Part shown: positions 29,492-41,819 of the stretch, one piece after another
Layout: each line of letters starts with the position of its first letter
How positions within the stretch are numbered: the stretch's first letter is position 1
Position numbers and translations under genes: made by a program
Origin: Demequina muriae
GTDB lineage: Bacteria > Actinomycetota > Actinomycetes > Actinomycetales > Demequinaceae
Direction: 5' to 3'
DNA length: 64,000 bases
Assembly (NCBI RefSeq): GCF_030418295.1
Contig: NZ_JAUHQA010000001.1
Coordinates: 62,001-126,000, forward strand
Notes under the pieces: generated by a model
Database searches by the model: none
The model's input: only the letters and a program-made list of their open reading frames with translations
Told to the model about the DNA's origin: nothing

Positions 29492-30318
29492 GAGTCTTCC
29501 TTCACCTCGCGTGCAATGGCCTGCTCGAGCAACTCTCCGTCGAGCACAGGACGCGCGTGCGCGTCGCCGCTCCTAGCCTGCCAGACGTTCGAGGCCCAGA
29601 TGAAGAACTCCACGTTGCCCTGTGGGCCAGGCAGTGCGCTGCGCGCCACCCGATGCAGAGTGAGCCCCGCATCCGCCATGGCCCGGGCCACGCCACGGAC
29701 GGCCGATGCGCGTGCTGCCTGGGACGTCACGACGCCTCGCGCGCTCAGCTTGCCGCGCCCCACCTCGAACTGCGGTTTGACCATGAGCAGGTGATCGGCG
29801 CCCTCGCCGGCGAAGGCCACGAGCGCGGGGATGACGAGCGGCAGCGCGATGAACGACAGGTCGGCGACGACGAGACCCACGCCCGCACCCGGGGTGCTCG
29901 CGTCGAGATCGCGTACGTTGACGCCCTCGCGCACCGTCACGCGCGCGTCGCCACGGATCGACGGGGAGAGCTGATCATGGCCCACGTCGACGGCCAGCAC
30001 ATGAGCGGCCCCCCGCTCGAGCAGCACCTGGGTGAAGCCACCCGTCGAGGCGCCCGCGTCGAGCGCCCGGCGTCCGTCCACGGAGAGCCCGTCCGGAGCA
30101 CACGCGTCGAGAGCGCCGACGAGCTTGTGGGCGGCACGCGAGACATAGCGTCCCGCGTCGGGAGCGACGTCTAGCACGGCATCGTCCGACACCGGGTGCG
30201 CGGACTTGGTCGCCACTCTGCCGTCGACGGTGACCGCGCCTGCGGCGATCAGTTCTTGGGCATGCGAACGGGACCGAGCAAGCCCGCGTGCATGCAATGC
30301 CCGGTCGAGGCGCACCAC
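29488..30318 (-). CDS. tlyA: TlyA-family rRNA (cytidine-2'-O)-methyltransferase / hemolysin-like protein
   Basis: A 276-residue protein with an N-terminal S4 RNA-binding domain ('RLDRALHARGLARSRSHAQELIAAGAVTVDG') and an FtsJ-like SAM methyltransferase domain ('RALDAGASTGGFTQVLLERGAAHVLAVDVG', 'VADLSFIAL', 'MVKPQFEVGRG'). TlyA methylates 16S C1409 and 23S C1920 (E. coli numbering) and gives capreomycin sensitivity in mycobacteria. Two adjacent GTG codons follow AGGAGG; the second (30315) has the better spacing, the first is used here. Confidence 0.93.
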   Translation of the reverse strand: MVRLDRALHARGLARSRSHAQELIAAGAVTVDGRVATKSAHPVSDDAVLDVAPDAGRYVSRAAHKLVGALDACAPDGLSVDGRRALDAGASTGGFTQVLLERGAAHVLAVDVGHDQLSPSIRGDARVTVREGVNVRDLDASTPGAGVGLVVADLSFIALPLVIPALVAFAGEGADHLLMVKPQFEVGRGKLSARGVVTSQAARASAVRGVARAMADAGLTLHRVARSALPGPQGNVEFFIWASNVWQARSGDAHARPVLDGELLEQAIAREVKEDS

Positions 30319-30411
30319 GGCCCCTCCTGCATCGATGTCGTCACTGCTCTGAGTCGTTGCTACTGCCCTGCGTCGTCGTGACGGCTCCGCGTGGTCTGGA
30401 CAGCGGTGTCT

Positions 30412-30582
30412 CTACTGCTCTTCGCGCAGGCGCGTCGACAGCGAGTCCTGGATCTTGTCGAAGAACTCGGCCTGCTGGTCGAGGTCATCCGGGAGCTCCG
30501 TGACGGCGTTGAGCGCTTCTCGCACCTCGGCGGGGTACTTGACTTCGCCAAGAGGCTCGCGCTGATCCTTGATCTCACCCAT
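30412..30582 (-). CDS. Small conserved hypothetical protein
   Basis: A 56-residue acidic protein (MGEIKDQREPLGEV...LSTRLREEQ) without membrane segments; helix propensity is high in the second half. It overlaps the HAD gene by 8 nt and stands before tlyA. A protein of nearly the same size lies at this position in M. tuberculosis (Rv1693, as I recall), so the gene is real although its function is unknown. I see no domain. Confidence 0.75.
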   Translation of the reverse strand: MGEIKDQREPLGEVKYPAEVREALNAVTELPDDLDQQAEFFDKIQDSLSTRLREEQ

Positions 30583-31609
30583 GGGACGAGCGTACCTCCC
30601 GGCCGGGCGTGGACTCAACCGTCACGGTGGCGCCGCCGTCTGCGGCCTCCCACGCGGCGGCGCACGCGGCGCGGGCGCCGTCGAGTCCGTCCGGGCCCGC
30701 ATCGGCCTCGTCGACACGGAGAACTCCGCCCTGGATCCACGCGGTCGCGGCACGGACGCGCCACCTGGCGCCCTCGCGCTCCGGGTGAGGGTGGGGGTCG
30801 GCGAGAGCGGTCAGGTCTCGGCCGAGGAAGGACGGCCGATGCGCGGGCGGGGCCAGGATGGCCTCGCGCACTCCATCGACGCCGGTCAGCACCTGCAGAC
30901 CGGGCATGTCGGCCGCGCGAGCCCCCTTGAGGTCTGTGTCGAGACGGTCGCCTACGACGAGGGGGAGTTCAGCGTCGACCTTCGCCGCTGCGAGTCGAAA
31001 CATGGCAGGCTCCGGCTTGCCCGCGCCGGGAGGCTCCACGCCCGTGGCGGTCACCACCACGTTGATGAGAGCGCCGTTCCCGGGAGCCACTCCCCGCTCG
31101 TTCGGAATCGTCAGATCCTTGTTGGACGCGAAGTATCGCGCGCCCGCCCGGATGGCGTACGAAGCCTCCGCCATCTCGCGCCACGACACGTCCGGCGAGA
31201 AGCCCTGGACCACCGCATCGGGCGTGGGCTCTGCCGCGTCGACGATGCGGTAGCCCGCCTGTGTCACGGCCGTGCGCAGACCCGCACCCCCGACGACGTA
31301 GACGCTCGCACCCGCGTCGAGAGACTCGCGCATGAGTGCGGCGACTGCCTGTGCGGCCGTCATCACCTCGTCGACCTCCGCGGGCATGCCCAAGTCGGTC
31401 AAGTGGGCGGCCACGGTCTCGGGCTCGCGGGACGCGTTGTTGGTCACGAACACCACACTCATGCCGGCCTCGCGCGCTGCGGCGAGCGCCGGCGGTGCGG
31501 ACGGGATCGCGTGAGGACCGCGATACGCGACACCGTCGAGGTCCACGAGCGCGGCGTCGAAGGCAGTGAAGAGCGGCTCGTCGCTTCCCCGCAGGTCCGA
31601 TGCGGTCAT
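30575..31609 (-). CDS. HAD-IIA family hydrolase (NagD-like)
   Basis: A 344-residue HAD phosphatase: motif I 'AALVDLDGVAYRG' (Asp-x-Asp), motif II 'VFVTNNASRE', the type IIA cap with 'VVQGFSPDVSW', motif III lysine in 'GAGKPEPAMFRLA', motif IV 'LVVGDRLDTDLKGA'. The C-terminal ~90 residues extend beyond the core and include 'GGATVTVE', as in actinobacterial relatives. The substrate is not predictable (p-nitrophenylphosphatase or glycerol-phosphate-like). Start overlaps the upstream stop (ATGA) and has GGAGGAGG 5 nt before it. Confidence 0.88.
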   Translation of the reverse strand: MTASDLRGSDEPLFTAFDAALVDLDGVAYRGPHAIPSAPPALAAAREAGMSVVFVTNNASREPETVAAHLTDLGMPAEVDEVMTAAQAVAALMRESLDAGASVYVVGGAGLRTAVTQAGYRIVDAAEPTPDAVVQGFSPDVSWREMAEASYAIRAGARYFASNKDLTIPNERGVAPGNGALINVVVTATGVEPPGAGKPEPAMFRLAAAKVDAELPLVVGDRLDTDLKGARAADMPGLQVLTGVDGVREAILAPPAHRPSFLGRDLTALADPHPHPEREGARWRVRAATAWIQGGVLRVDEADAGPDGLDGARAACAAAWEAADGGATVTVESTPGREVRSSHG

Positions 31610-33054
31610 CGGTCCTCCTCCTTCACCTCGTCGGTCTGCTGTCGCTCATCGACGGGAACGGCGAGCTCGGCAACGTCATACACCGTGACGTCGAACTCCA
31701 CCTCGCCATCGTCGTCGCCCTCCGCTGTCGCGAGGCGGCTCTCGATCTCGTCGGCGTCGGCGTCGCGACCGAGTGCACGAAGCACGGGGACCGACGCCTC
31801 ATCCACGCGGGCACGGAGCTCGTCGTCGGTCACGGTGATCCGTCGGAGCGCCACGAGCGCGGCCTCGGCGTCGCCAAGGTCGAGCCGCGCGCCCGCCGCG
31901 ACGATCTCGAGCTCCGCACGTGCGGACGCAGGCAGCGTCGCGGCATCGTCGCTGCGGGCCAGGTCGATCGCGCGCTCCGGACGGCCCAGACCCCGCTCGC
32001 AATCCGCCATGAGCGGCAGATACTCGTGCGAACCGTTGAGACGCCTCACGGTGCGGAACTCGCGCAGCGCCTCGGTGAAGCGCCCTGTCGCATACGCCGC
32101 GAGAGCGTTGGCCTCGCGCACCACATCGACCCTGCCACCGCGCTGCAGTGCCACTTGGGCATGCCGATACGCGAGCTCGGGATCGAGCTCGATCAATGCG
32201 CCAGCCATGATCAGGTGGCGGCCCACGTCCTCAGCGTTGTCCTTGCTCAGTGTGCGCAGTCGCTGCCGCACCTCGCGGTCGAGCTGACCGAATGACACCT
32301 CATCGGGGATCTCGGGAACCTCGACGGAGGGTCGCTGCATGGACCGGTCGCCGCGACGGGAGCCGTCCTCGCGCTCTGACCGACGGTCCTCACGACGCAC
32401 GGCGTCCCGACCACCCGGCCTGGCACCGGCGTTGCCGTACGACGGTCGATCGCCCCTGTCGGGACGGCCGCGTGAGTCAGGTCGACCAGCAGCGTCGGGA
32501 CGGCCCCGCGAAAAACGGTCGCCAGAGCGCCCGTCCGAACGCGAGGAGTCAGGACGGCCGTAGCGGCTCGGGCCGCCCTTGCGTGAGTCGCCTCGAGGCG
32601 CCGCACCGCGGGTGTCGCGGTCGCCCCCACGTTCACGCGATCCATAGCGGTCGCCGCGGTCGGAACTGGAGCCGCGGTCGGAACTGGAGCCGCGGTCAGG
32701 TCGCGAGTCTCGCCGCGGACCACCGGAACGAGCCCCGCGGTCAGCTCCGGCGCTGCTGCCCGAGCGTTGACCGTCCGAGGCACGCCGCTGATCGGGACGG
32801 GCATCCCGTGCAGGACGCTCGCGGTCTCCACCCCGGGACGGGGCGCCGCCCTCGGTGCGGGGGCTTGCGCCACCGCGTCCGCCGAAGGGAGCACGTCCGC
32901 GGTCGTTGGCGCTGCCGCGTGGGCCGCCGATCGCCGGCGGACGTGTAGGGCCGCTCTTGCGAGGCGGCTTCGCTGCCTCGCTCGACGACGTGTCGTCGCC
33001 GCGGTCCTCTGGACGCTTCGCGCTGTCTCCGCTGTCGTCATGCTGATTCGACAT
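31606..33054 (-). CDS. TPR-like protein with a long Arg/Gly/Asp/Ser-rich disordered N-terminus
   Basis: A 482-residue protein in two halves. Residues 1-~240 are strongly biased (Arg, Gly, Asp, Ser, Pro), with RG and 'SDRGD' words and a duplicated 'DRGSSSDRGSSSDRGD' stretch encoded by an exact 18-bp tandem repeat. Residues ~255-480 form a helical TPR-like solenoid ('AYRHAQVALQRGG', 'YATGRFTEALREFRTVRRLNG', 'LGDAEAALVALRRIT'). The C-terminal half matches the family lying upstream of the HAD gene in actinobacteria. RG-rich tails often bind RNA; that is inference here. Start: ATG with GGAGA 5 nt upstream. Confidence 0.8.
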   Translation of the reverse strand: MSNQHDDSGDSAKRPEDRGDDTSSSEAAKPPRKSGPTRPPAIGGPRGSANDRGRAPFGGRGGASPRTEGGAPSRGGDRERPARDARPDQRRASDGQRSGSSAGADRGARSGGPRRDSRPDRGSSSDRGSSSDRGDRYGSRERGGDRDTRGAAPRGDSRKGGPSRYGRPDSSRSDGRSGDRFSRGRPDAAGRPDSRGRPDRGDRPSYGNAGARPGGRDAVRREDRRSEREDGSRRGDRSMQRPSVEVPEIPDEVSFGQLDREVRQRLRTLSKDNAEDVGRHLIMAGALIELDPELAYRHAQVALQRGGRVDVVREANALAAYATGRFTEALREFRTVRRLNGSHEYLPLMADCERGLGRPERAIDLARSDDAATLPASARAELEIVAAGARLDLGDAEAALVALRRITVTDDELRARVDEASVPVLRALGRDADADEIESRLATAEGDDDGEVEFDVTVYDVAELAVPVDERQQTDEVKEEDR

Positions 33055-33108
33055 GGCTCTCCGATCCCTGCTACGGGGTGGTGCTCGAGAACATTCTCCC
33101 TGAAATGA

Positions 33109-33140
33109 CGAAGGGCCGCCCAGCATTGGGCGGCCCTTCG
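33109..33140 (-). terminator. Hairpin terminator downstream of the rRNA operon
   Basis: A perfect 14-bp stem (CGAAGGGCCGCCCA with its complement) closes a 4-nt loop, ten bases after the 5S end. The T-run after it is poor (TCATTT on the minus strand), so it is a strong hairpin with a weak tract; it probably ends rRNA transcription before the TPR gene. Confidence 0.75.
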
Positions 33141-33149
33141 TAGAAAAAT

Positions 33150-33267
33150 GTCCCGCTGCGACCTACTCTCCCACACCCTCACGAGTGCAGTACCATCGGC
33201 GCTGAGAGGCTTAGCTTCCGGGTTCGGAATGGAGCCGGGCGTTTCCCTCTCGCTATGACAGCGGAAA
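33150..33267 (-). rRNA. 5S ribosomal RNA
   Basis: The minus strand reads CATAGCGAGAGGGAAACGCC, continues through CCGAACCCGGAAGCTAAGCC and ends GGGAGAGTAGGTCGCAGCGG, all conserved in actinobacterial 5S rRNA. The ends (UUCCGCUG and CAGCGGGA) pair into helix I, which sets the boundaries within 1-2 nt. Confidence 0.95.
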
Positions 33268-33291
33268 CTCTATTGAGATGTTGGTACCCGA

Positions 33292-33319
33292 CCGTATCTC
33301 GGGAACCGCATAGTGGACG
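33292..33319 (-). other. 3' arm of the pre-23S processing stem
   Basis: This 28-nt segment of the 23S-5S spacer is complementary (with G-U pairs) to 36454-36481 in the 16S-23S spacer. Together they can close a long stem around the 23S precursor, the expected RNase III substrate. Confidence 0.75.
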
Positions 33320-33341
33320 CATAGCACATTGATAAAAGTCA

Positions 33342-38303
<4,962 letters not shown>

Positions 38304-38556
38304 GTTTATTAGCAATCCGGCAAGCCGGTTTACTTACATAACGAAGTGGTTCCGAAGAACCGTTTAATCTCTAGCTTCGAACAAAATGTCACTGACATTT
38401 CGTTGTCTACCAAAGGAATCCAACATCACGTTGCTAGAGCAAAGCTCTGACGCCGTGATGCCGGAGGTTTTTGGCATCGACTATGTGGCACACTGTTGAG
38501 TTCTCAAGGTTCGGACGCGCACCGCTCTCGGCCTTCTGAGCCGGTCTCGGGGCAAC
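38304..38556 (-). other. 16S rRNA leader with processing and antitermination structures
   Basis: The transcript between the proximal promoter and 16S contains TGGCACACTGTTG (plus-strand reading, 38486-38498), which pairs perfectly with the 16S-23S spacer; CCTTGAGAACT, repeated in the spacer; a GGTTCTTCGGAACC tetraloop hairpin (~38347-38361); a TCAGTGA-centred hairpin (~38383-38399); and a CATCACG...CGTGATG stem (~38425-38460). Confidence 0.7.
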
Positions 38557-38562
38557 CCTTAT

Positions 38563-38591
38563 AAGTTACACACATGTTTCCGCGCTGTCAA
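38563..38591 (-). promoter_or_regulatory. rRNA promoter 5 (16S-proximal)
   Basis: TTGACA-17-TAACTT on the minus strand; GTTGCC begins 6 nt after the -10 box, at the predicted +1. Confidence 0.85.
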
Positions 38592-38641
38592 ATCGCTCTG
38601 TGAGCGACCGCCATGCTTCATTCTGCTGTGGCAACTCGATT

Positions 38642-38670
38642 AAGTTACTTGCCTGTCATTTGTCTGTCAA
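38642..38670 (-). promoter_or_regulatory. rRNA promoter 4
   Basis: TTGACA-17-TAACTT; GTTGCC at the predicted +1, same spacing as the neighbouring promoters. Confidence 0.85.
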
Positions 38671-38717
38671 ATCGCTTATCAGCGTTTCGCAGTTCACATC
38701 TGTCAGGCAACTCGGTT

Positions 38718-38746
38718 AAGTTACTCGGCCGTATTCAGTGTGTCAA
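38718..38746 (-). promoter_or_regulatory. rRNA promoter 3
   Basis: TTGACA-17-TAACTT; GTTGCC at the predicted +1. Confidence 0.85.
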
Positions 38747-38798
38747 ATCCAGCTCTCTGAGCGGCTGACTTCCCTGAGCCCGTCCGGGCAACCCTTCC

Positions 38799-38827
38799 AA
38801 CTTACCCCCTTGTTTTCGCTCTGTCAA
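38799..38827 (-). promoter_or_regulatory. rRNA promoter 2
   Basis: TTGACA-17-TAAGTT; GTTGCC at the predicted +1. The gap between this promoter and promoter 1 holds a small hairpin (GGTCGC-TCTT-GCGACC, ~38891) and a lone TTGACA (38931) without a fitting -10. Confidence 0.8.
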
Positions 38828-39000
38828 CTCGCCGTGTCGGCGGGTTTTCAGGTCCGATCCCGTGGGGGGCTCTCCATCGTACATCACCTCGGTCGCTCTT
38901 GCGACCGCGGCTGTGACTTGATGGGGTGGCTGTCAAGTGGGGCCTCTCGTGGCCTTGTGCAGTCCTCCGAGAAGCGCTTCCGTCTTTGGCAGCGAGCAAG

Positions 39001-39029
39001 ACATTACGGCTCCGTGAACATCAAGTCAA
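39001..39029 (-). promoter_or_regulatory. rRNA promoter 1 (distal, just after tyrS)
   Basis: TTGACT-17-TAATGT; followed 7 nt later by GCTGCC, a one-base variant of the GTTGCC seen at the other four. It starts about 87 bp after the tyrS stop. Confidence 0.65.
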
Positions 39030-39115
39030 ATCCAAGCGTCTGCGGCGTGTCGCGGCGCCAAGCCCGGCGTTCGGCCTGGCAGACCGGCATCTGGCCGTGG
39101 CACGTGCGTCTGGCG

Positions 39116-40381
39116 TCAGGCGCCCGTCCGCACAAGTCCCACGGACTTCTTGCCTCTCCTCAGCACGAACCAGCCGCCGGCGAGTGGAGAGGACTCTGCG
39201 ATCGTCGCATCGATGGACTCCACCTTGACGTTGTTGACGTAGGCCCCGCCATCCTGAACGGCCCGACGGGCATCCGAGCGAGAGCCCACCAGTCCTGACT
39301 CCACCAGCGCGTCGACCACCGTGGCGCCCTCCCCCACGTCGACGCCGCCGAGTGCGGACGCGCATCCGGCGAGCGTCACCTCATCCAGCCCGGCGAGCTC
39401 ACCTCGGCCGAAGATCGCCTGAGACGCCTCCACGACAGCATCGGTCGCATCGGCCCCATGGACGAGCGCGGTGACCTCCCACGCGAGAGTGCGCTGGGCC
39501 TCTCGTCGGAATGGCTCGTCTGCGACGGCGTGCTCGAGCCTGTCGATCTCGGCACGGTCGAGGAAGGTGAAGATCTTGAGGAACCGGACAGCGTCCGCAT
39601 CGTCGGTGTTCAACCAGAACTGGTAGAAGGCATACGGGCTCATCAGATCGGGGGCGAGCCACACGGCTCCGCCCTCGGACTTGCCGAACTTGGTGCCGTC
39701 CGCCTTGGTGATGAGAGGCGTGGTCATCGCGTGCACCTGCGCACCGTCCGCCTTGCGCGCCAGCTCGACACCGCTCAGCAGGTTGCCCCACTGGTCATTG
39801 CCACCGGTCTGCAGCGTGCACCCATGCCGCCGGTACAGCTGAAGGAAGTCGTGGCCCTGCAGCACCTGGTAGCTGAACTCGGTGTAGCTGATGCCCTCGT
39901 CGGAGTTCAGTCGTCTCGCGACCGTGTCCTTGGCTAGCATCGTGCCGAGCCGGAAGTGCTTGCCGACCTCGCGCAACAGGTCAATCGCGGTGAGCTCCCC
40001 TGTCCAATCGAGGTTGTTCACCATCTGGGCAGGGTTGTCGCCATCGAAGTCGAGGAACCGCGAGATCTGGGACTGGAGCCTGTCCACCCATTCCGCGACC
40101 GTCTCCTTGGTGTTCAGCACCCGCTCGCCGGACATGCGGGGGTCGCCGATCATGCCGGTCGCGCCACCCACGAGTGGCAGCACGCGGTGTCCAGCGCGCT
40201 GGAGATGGCGCAGCACCACCAGCTGCACGAGGTGTCCGTGGTGCAGGCTCGGTGCCGTCGGGTCGAACCCGCAGTAGAGCGTCACGGGCCCCTGGTCGAG
40301 GTGAGTGCGGAGGTCGTCGAGGCCGGTCGTCTGTGCGATCAGCCCGCGCCACGCGAGTTCGTCGAGAATGTGCTCAGTCAT
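39116..40381 (-). CDS. tyrS: Tyrosyl-tRNA synthetase
   Basis: A 421-residue class I synthetase of the bacterial TyrRS type. It has 'YCGFDPTAPSLHHGHLV' (HIGH-like motif HHGH; ~45), 'GGATGMIGDP', 'QLYRRHGCTLQTGGNDQWGNL' and the KMSKS-like loop 'KFGKSEGGAVWL' (~230), then a C-terminal S4 domain ('VDALVESGLVGSRSDARRAVQDGGAYVNN'). Full length. A CACAAT box 9 nt before the ATG suggests a very short leader. No T-box is visible in the 230-bp upstream gap. The gene runs into the rRNA promoter array. Confidence 0.96.
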   Translation of the reverse strand: MTEHILDELAWRGLIAQTTGLDDLRTHLDQGPVTLYCGFDPTAPSLHHGHLVQLVVLRHLQRAGHRVLPLVGGATGMIGDPRMSGERVLNTKETVAEWVDRLQSQISRFLDFDGDNPAQMVNNLDWTGELTAIDLLREVGKHFRLGTMLAKDTVARRLNSDEGISYTEFSYQVLQGHDFLQLYRRHGCTLQTGGNDQWGNLLSGVELARKADGAQVHAMTTPLITKADGTKFGKSEGGAVWLAPDLMSPYAFYQFWLNTDDADAVRFLKIFTFLDRAEIDRLEHAVADEPFRREAQRTLAWEVTALVHGADATDAVVEASQAIFGRGELAGLDEVTLAGCASALGGVDVGEGATVVDALVESGLVGSRSDARRAVQDGGAYVNNVKVESIDATIAESSPLAGGWFVLRRGKKSVGLVRTGA

Positions 40382-40565
40382 GATGGGGCCATTGTGCCAG
40401 CCCGGGAGTGCGGTCCTGAGGCGTCGTTGACCCAGGACACGAAAGTGCCGCTGGGCACGCGGAGCGGATCCACGAATCGGCGCTGAGGGGTGGACGTCTT
40501 GCGAGGGGTCCTACCGACTCGAGTGTCGCATGCCCAGCGACACCATCGACGCTAATCCCGTCAAT

Positions 40566-40583
40566 CTGAGAGGGCTCTCAGAG
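40566..40583. other. Hairpin between tyrS and the kinase gene
   Basis: TCTGAGAG-GG-CTCTCAGA forms a stem of up to 8 bp, 32 nt after the kinase stop codon. Possible terminator for the kinase gene, without a T-run. The rest of the 233-bp gap holds a GTGTCGC...GCGACAC inverted repeat (~40522-40545) and no gene. Confidence 0.35.
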
Positions 40584-40614
40584 TGAGGCCGCGGCACAGG
40601 CGCGCGAGCTCGGG

Positions 40615-41274
40615 TCAGTTCGGAAGCGCGCGGTTCCCGTCGACCCGCACGTGAGCCGCGGCACGCGTGCCCTGGCGCGCGAACTCCTCGAGTTCGGCGC
40701 GCTGCCAACGCACCCAGTCGTCGCGGGTGGCCTCTCCGTCACGCTCGATGCCGCGCCGCAGCCTCTCGTCCGGGTCCGCTTCCACCCAGACCACCAGACT
40801 CGCAAGGGAGCGAGCGCCACGCATTGCGACACCCACGCCTTCGATGATGAGGACATCTCGCGCCGTCACCACGACCTCGCGGGCACGCTCACCGCGATGC
40901 CAGTCCCACACCCGGAACCTGCCGGTCTCGCCACGGGCCATCGGGGTGAGCACCTGATCCATCACGATGTCTCCCAGCGAGGGGAGGCCGCCCCACCCCT
41001 CGTACATGTCATCGGCATGGAGCACCTGCACTGCCGCACCCTCGTCCGAGTGATCGCCGGGCGGGACGCCGTCCGGACCCTGACCCGATGCGCCCCCGAG
41101 AGTCACCGCCAGCCTGCCTGCGAGCGTGGTCTTGCCCGACCCCCCTGGCCCGTCGACGAGCACCAGCCGGGTGGTGCCGAGCGTGGGCGGCTGAGCACGG
41201 ACAAGGTCGGCGATGCGGCCGATGCTCGCCACGTCCGCCAGCATTCGGCCCGCTTTCGTCTCGTGCAGGGTCAC
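40615..41274 (-). CDS. P-loop uridine kinase-like protein
   Basis: A 219-residue nucleoside/nucleotide kinase-fold protein with Walker A 'LVDGPGGSGKTTLAGRLA' (~39-56), a DDMY acceptor-side motif in 'VLHADDMYEGWGG', 'VLIIEGVGVAMRGAR' and a lid-like region 'ERLRRGIERDGE'. It resembles actinobacterial uridine kinase-like proteins, but the exact acceptor is unknown. The GTG start is supported by a TAGCCT box 6 nt upstream, which overlaps the -10 box of the divergent YbaK gene. Confidence 0.8.
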   Translation of the reverse strand: MTLHETKAGRMLADVASIGRIADLVRAQPPTLGTTRLVLVDGPGGSGKTTLAGRLAVTLGGASGQGPDGVPPGDHSDEGAAVQVLHADDMYEGWGGLPSLGDIVMDQVLTPMARGETGRFRVWDWHRGERAREVVVTARDVLIIEGVGVAMRGARSLASLVVWVEADPDERLRRGIERDGEATRDDWVRWQRAELEEFARQGTRAAAHVRVDGNRALPN

Positions 41275-41280
41275 CAGGCC

Positions 41281-41290
41281 AGGCTACGGT
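41281..41290. promoter_or_regulatory. Overlapping divergent -10 boxes (kinase / YbaK)
   Basis: TAGCCT on the minus strand (41281-41286) and TACGGT on the plus strand (41285-41290) share two base pairs. Each is exactly 6 nt from its start codon, so both mRNAs would be leaderless and RNA polymerase could not open both promoters at once. Confidence 0.6.
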
Positions 41291-41296
41291 AGCGGT

Positions 41297-41761
41297 ATGC
41301 ATCCGAACGTGCAGAAGGTCAAGACGTTCCTCGACGAGGCGGGACTCCACGGGCGCGTGCGGGAGCTCACCGAAGGCACCCATACTGCGGCCCAGGCGGC
41401 CGCGCTGCTGGGCTGCGAGGTGGGCGCGATCGCGAACTCTCTCATCTTCATGACGGAGAAGGGGCCCATTCTGGTGCTCACGTCCGGCGCACATCGTGTC
41501 GACACGGACGTGGTCGCAGCCGCGATCGGCGCCGAGGCCGTGAGCCGTGCGACTCCCGACCAGGTGCGGGCCGCGACGGGCCAGCCCATCGGGGGCGTCG
41601 CGCCGATCGGCCATCCGGCACCGCTGCCCACCTATCTCGATGTCGAGCTCGCGGAGCATGGGGAGCTGTGGGCGGCCGCGGGGGTGCCTGCGAGCGTGTT
41701 CGAGATCTCCTACGCGGACCTCAAGGCGCTGACTGGCGCCGTCGAGATCGCGGTGGAGTAG
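41297..41761 (+). CDS. YbaK/ProX-type aminoacyl-tRNA deacylase-like protein
   Basis: A 154-residue single-domain YbaK-fold protein: 'HTAAQAAALLGCEVGAIANSLIF', 'LVLTSGAHRVD', and 'ATGQPIGGVAPIGHP' with the conserved Gly-x-Pro-type active site loop. Family members hydrolyse mischarged tRNAs (Cys-tRNA-Pro, Ala-tRNA-Pro); this shorter actinobacterial type has no assigned substrate. Start defined by ATG (MHPNVQKVKTFL) with a -10 box 6 nt upstream. Confidence 0.85.
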   Translation: MHPNVQKVKTFLDEAGLHGRVRELTEGTHTAAQAAALLGCEVGAIANSLIFMTEKGPILVLTSGAHRVDTDVVAAAIGAEAVSRATPDQVRAATGQPIGGVAPIGHPAPLPTYLDVELAEHGELWAAAGVPASVFEISYADLKALTGAVEIAVE

Positions 41762-41819
41762 CCGCACCCGCGCCACCGCAGGACGAGGGCGGCGCCTGAC
41801 CGCATGTCTGGGCCGGCAC

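Noticed and set aside
32640..32710. Short direct repeats that might be a CRISPR
   Set aside because: They are an 18-bp in-frame duplication in the low-complexity part of the TPR protein, with no spacers.
38821..38850. CTCGCCG-TGTC-GGCGGGTTTT as a plus-strand terminator
   Set aside because: No plus-strand gene precedes it, and it lies within the minus-strand rRNA promoter array.
38931..38936. A further TTGACA that could be a sixth rRNA promoter
   Set aside because: The position 17 nt downstream reads CAGCCG, which is not a -10 box.
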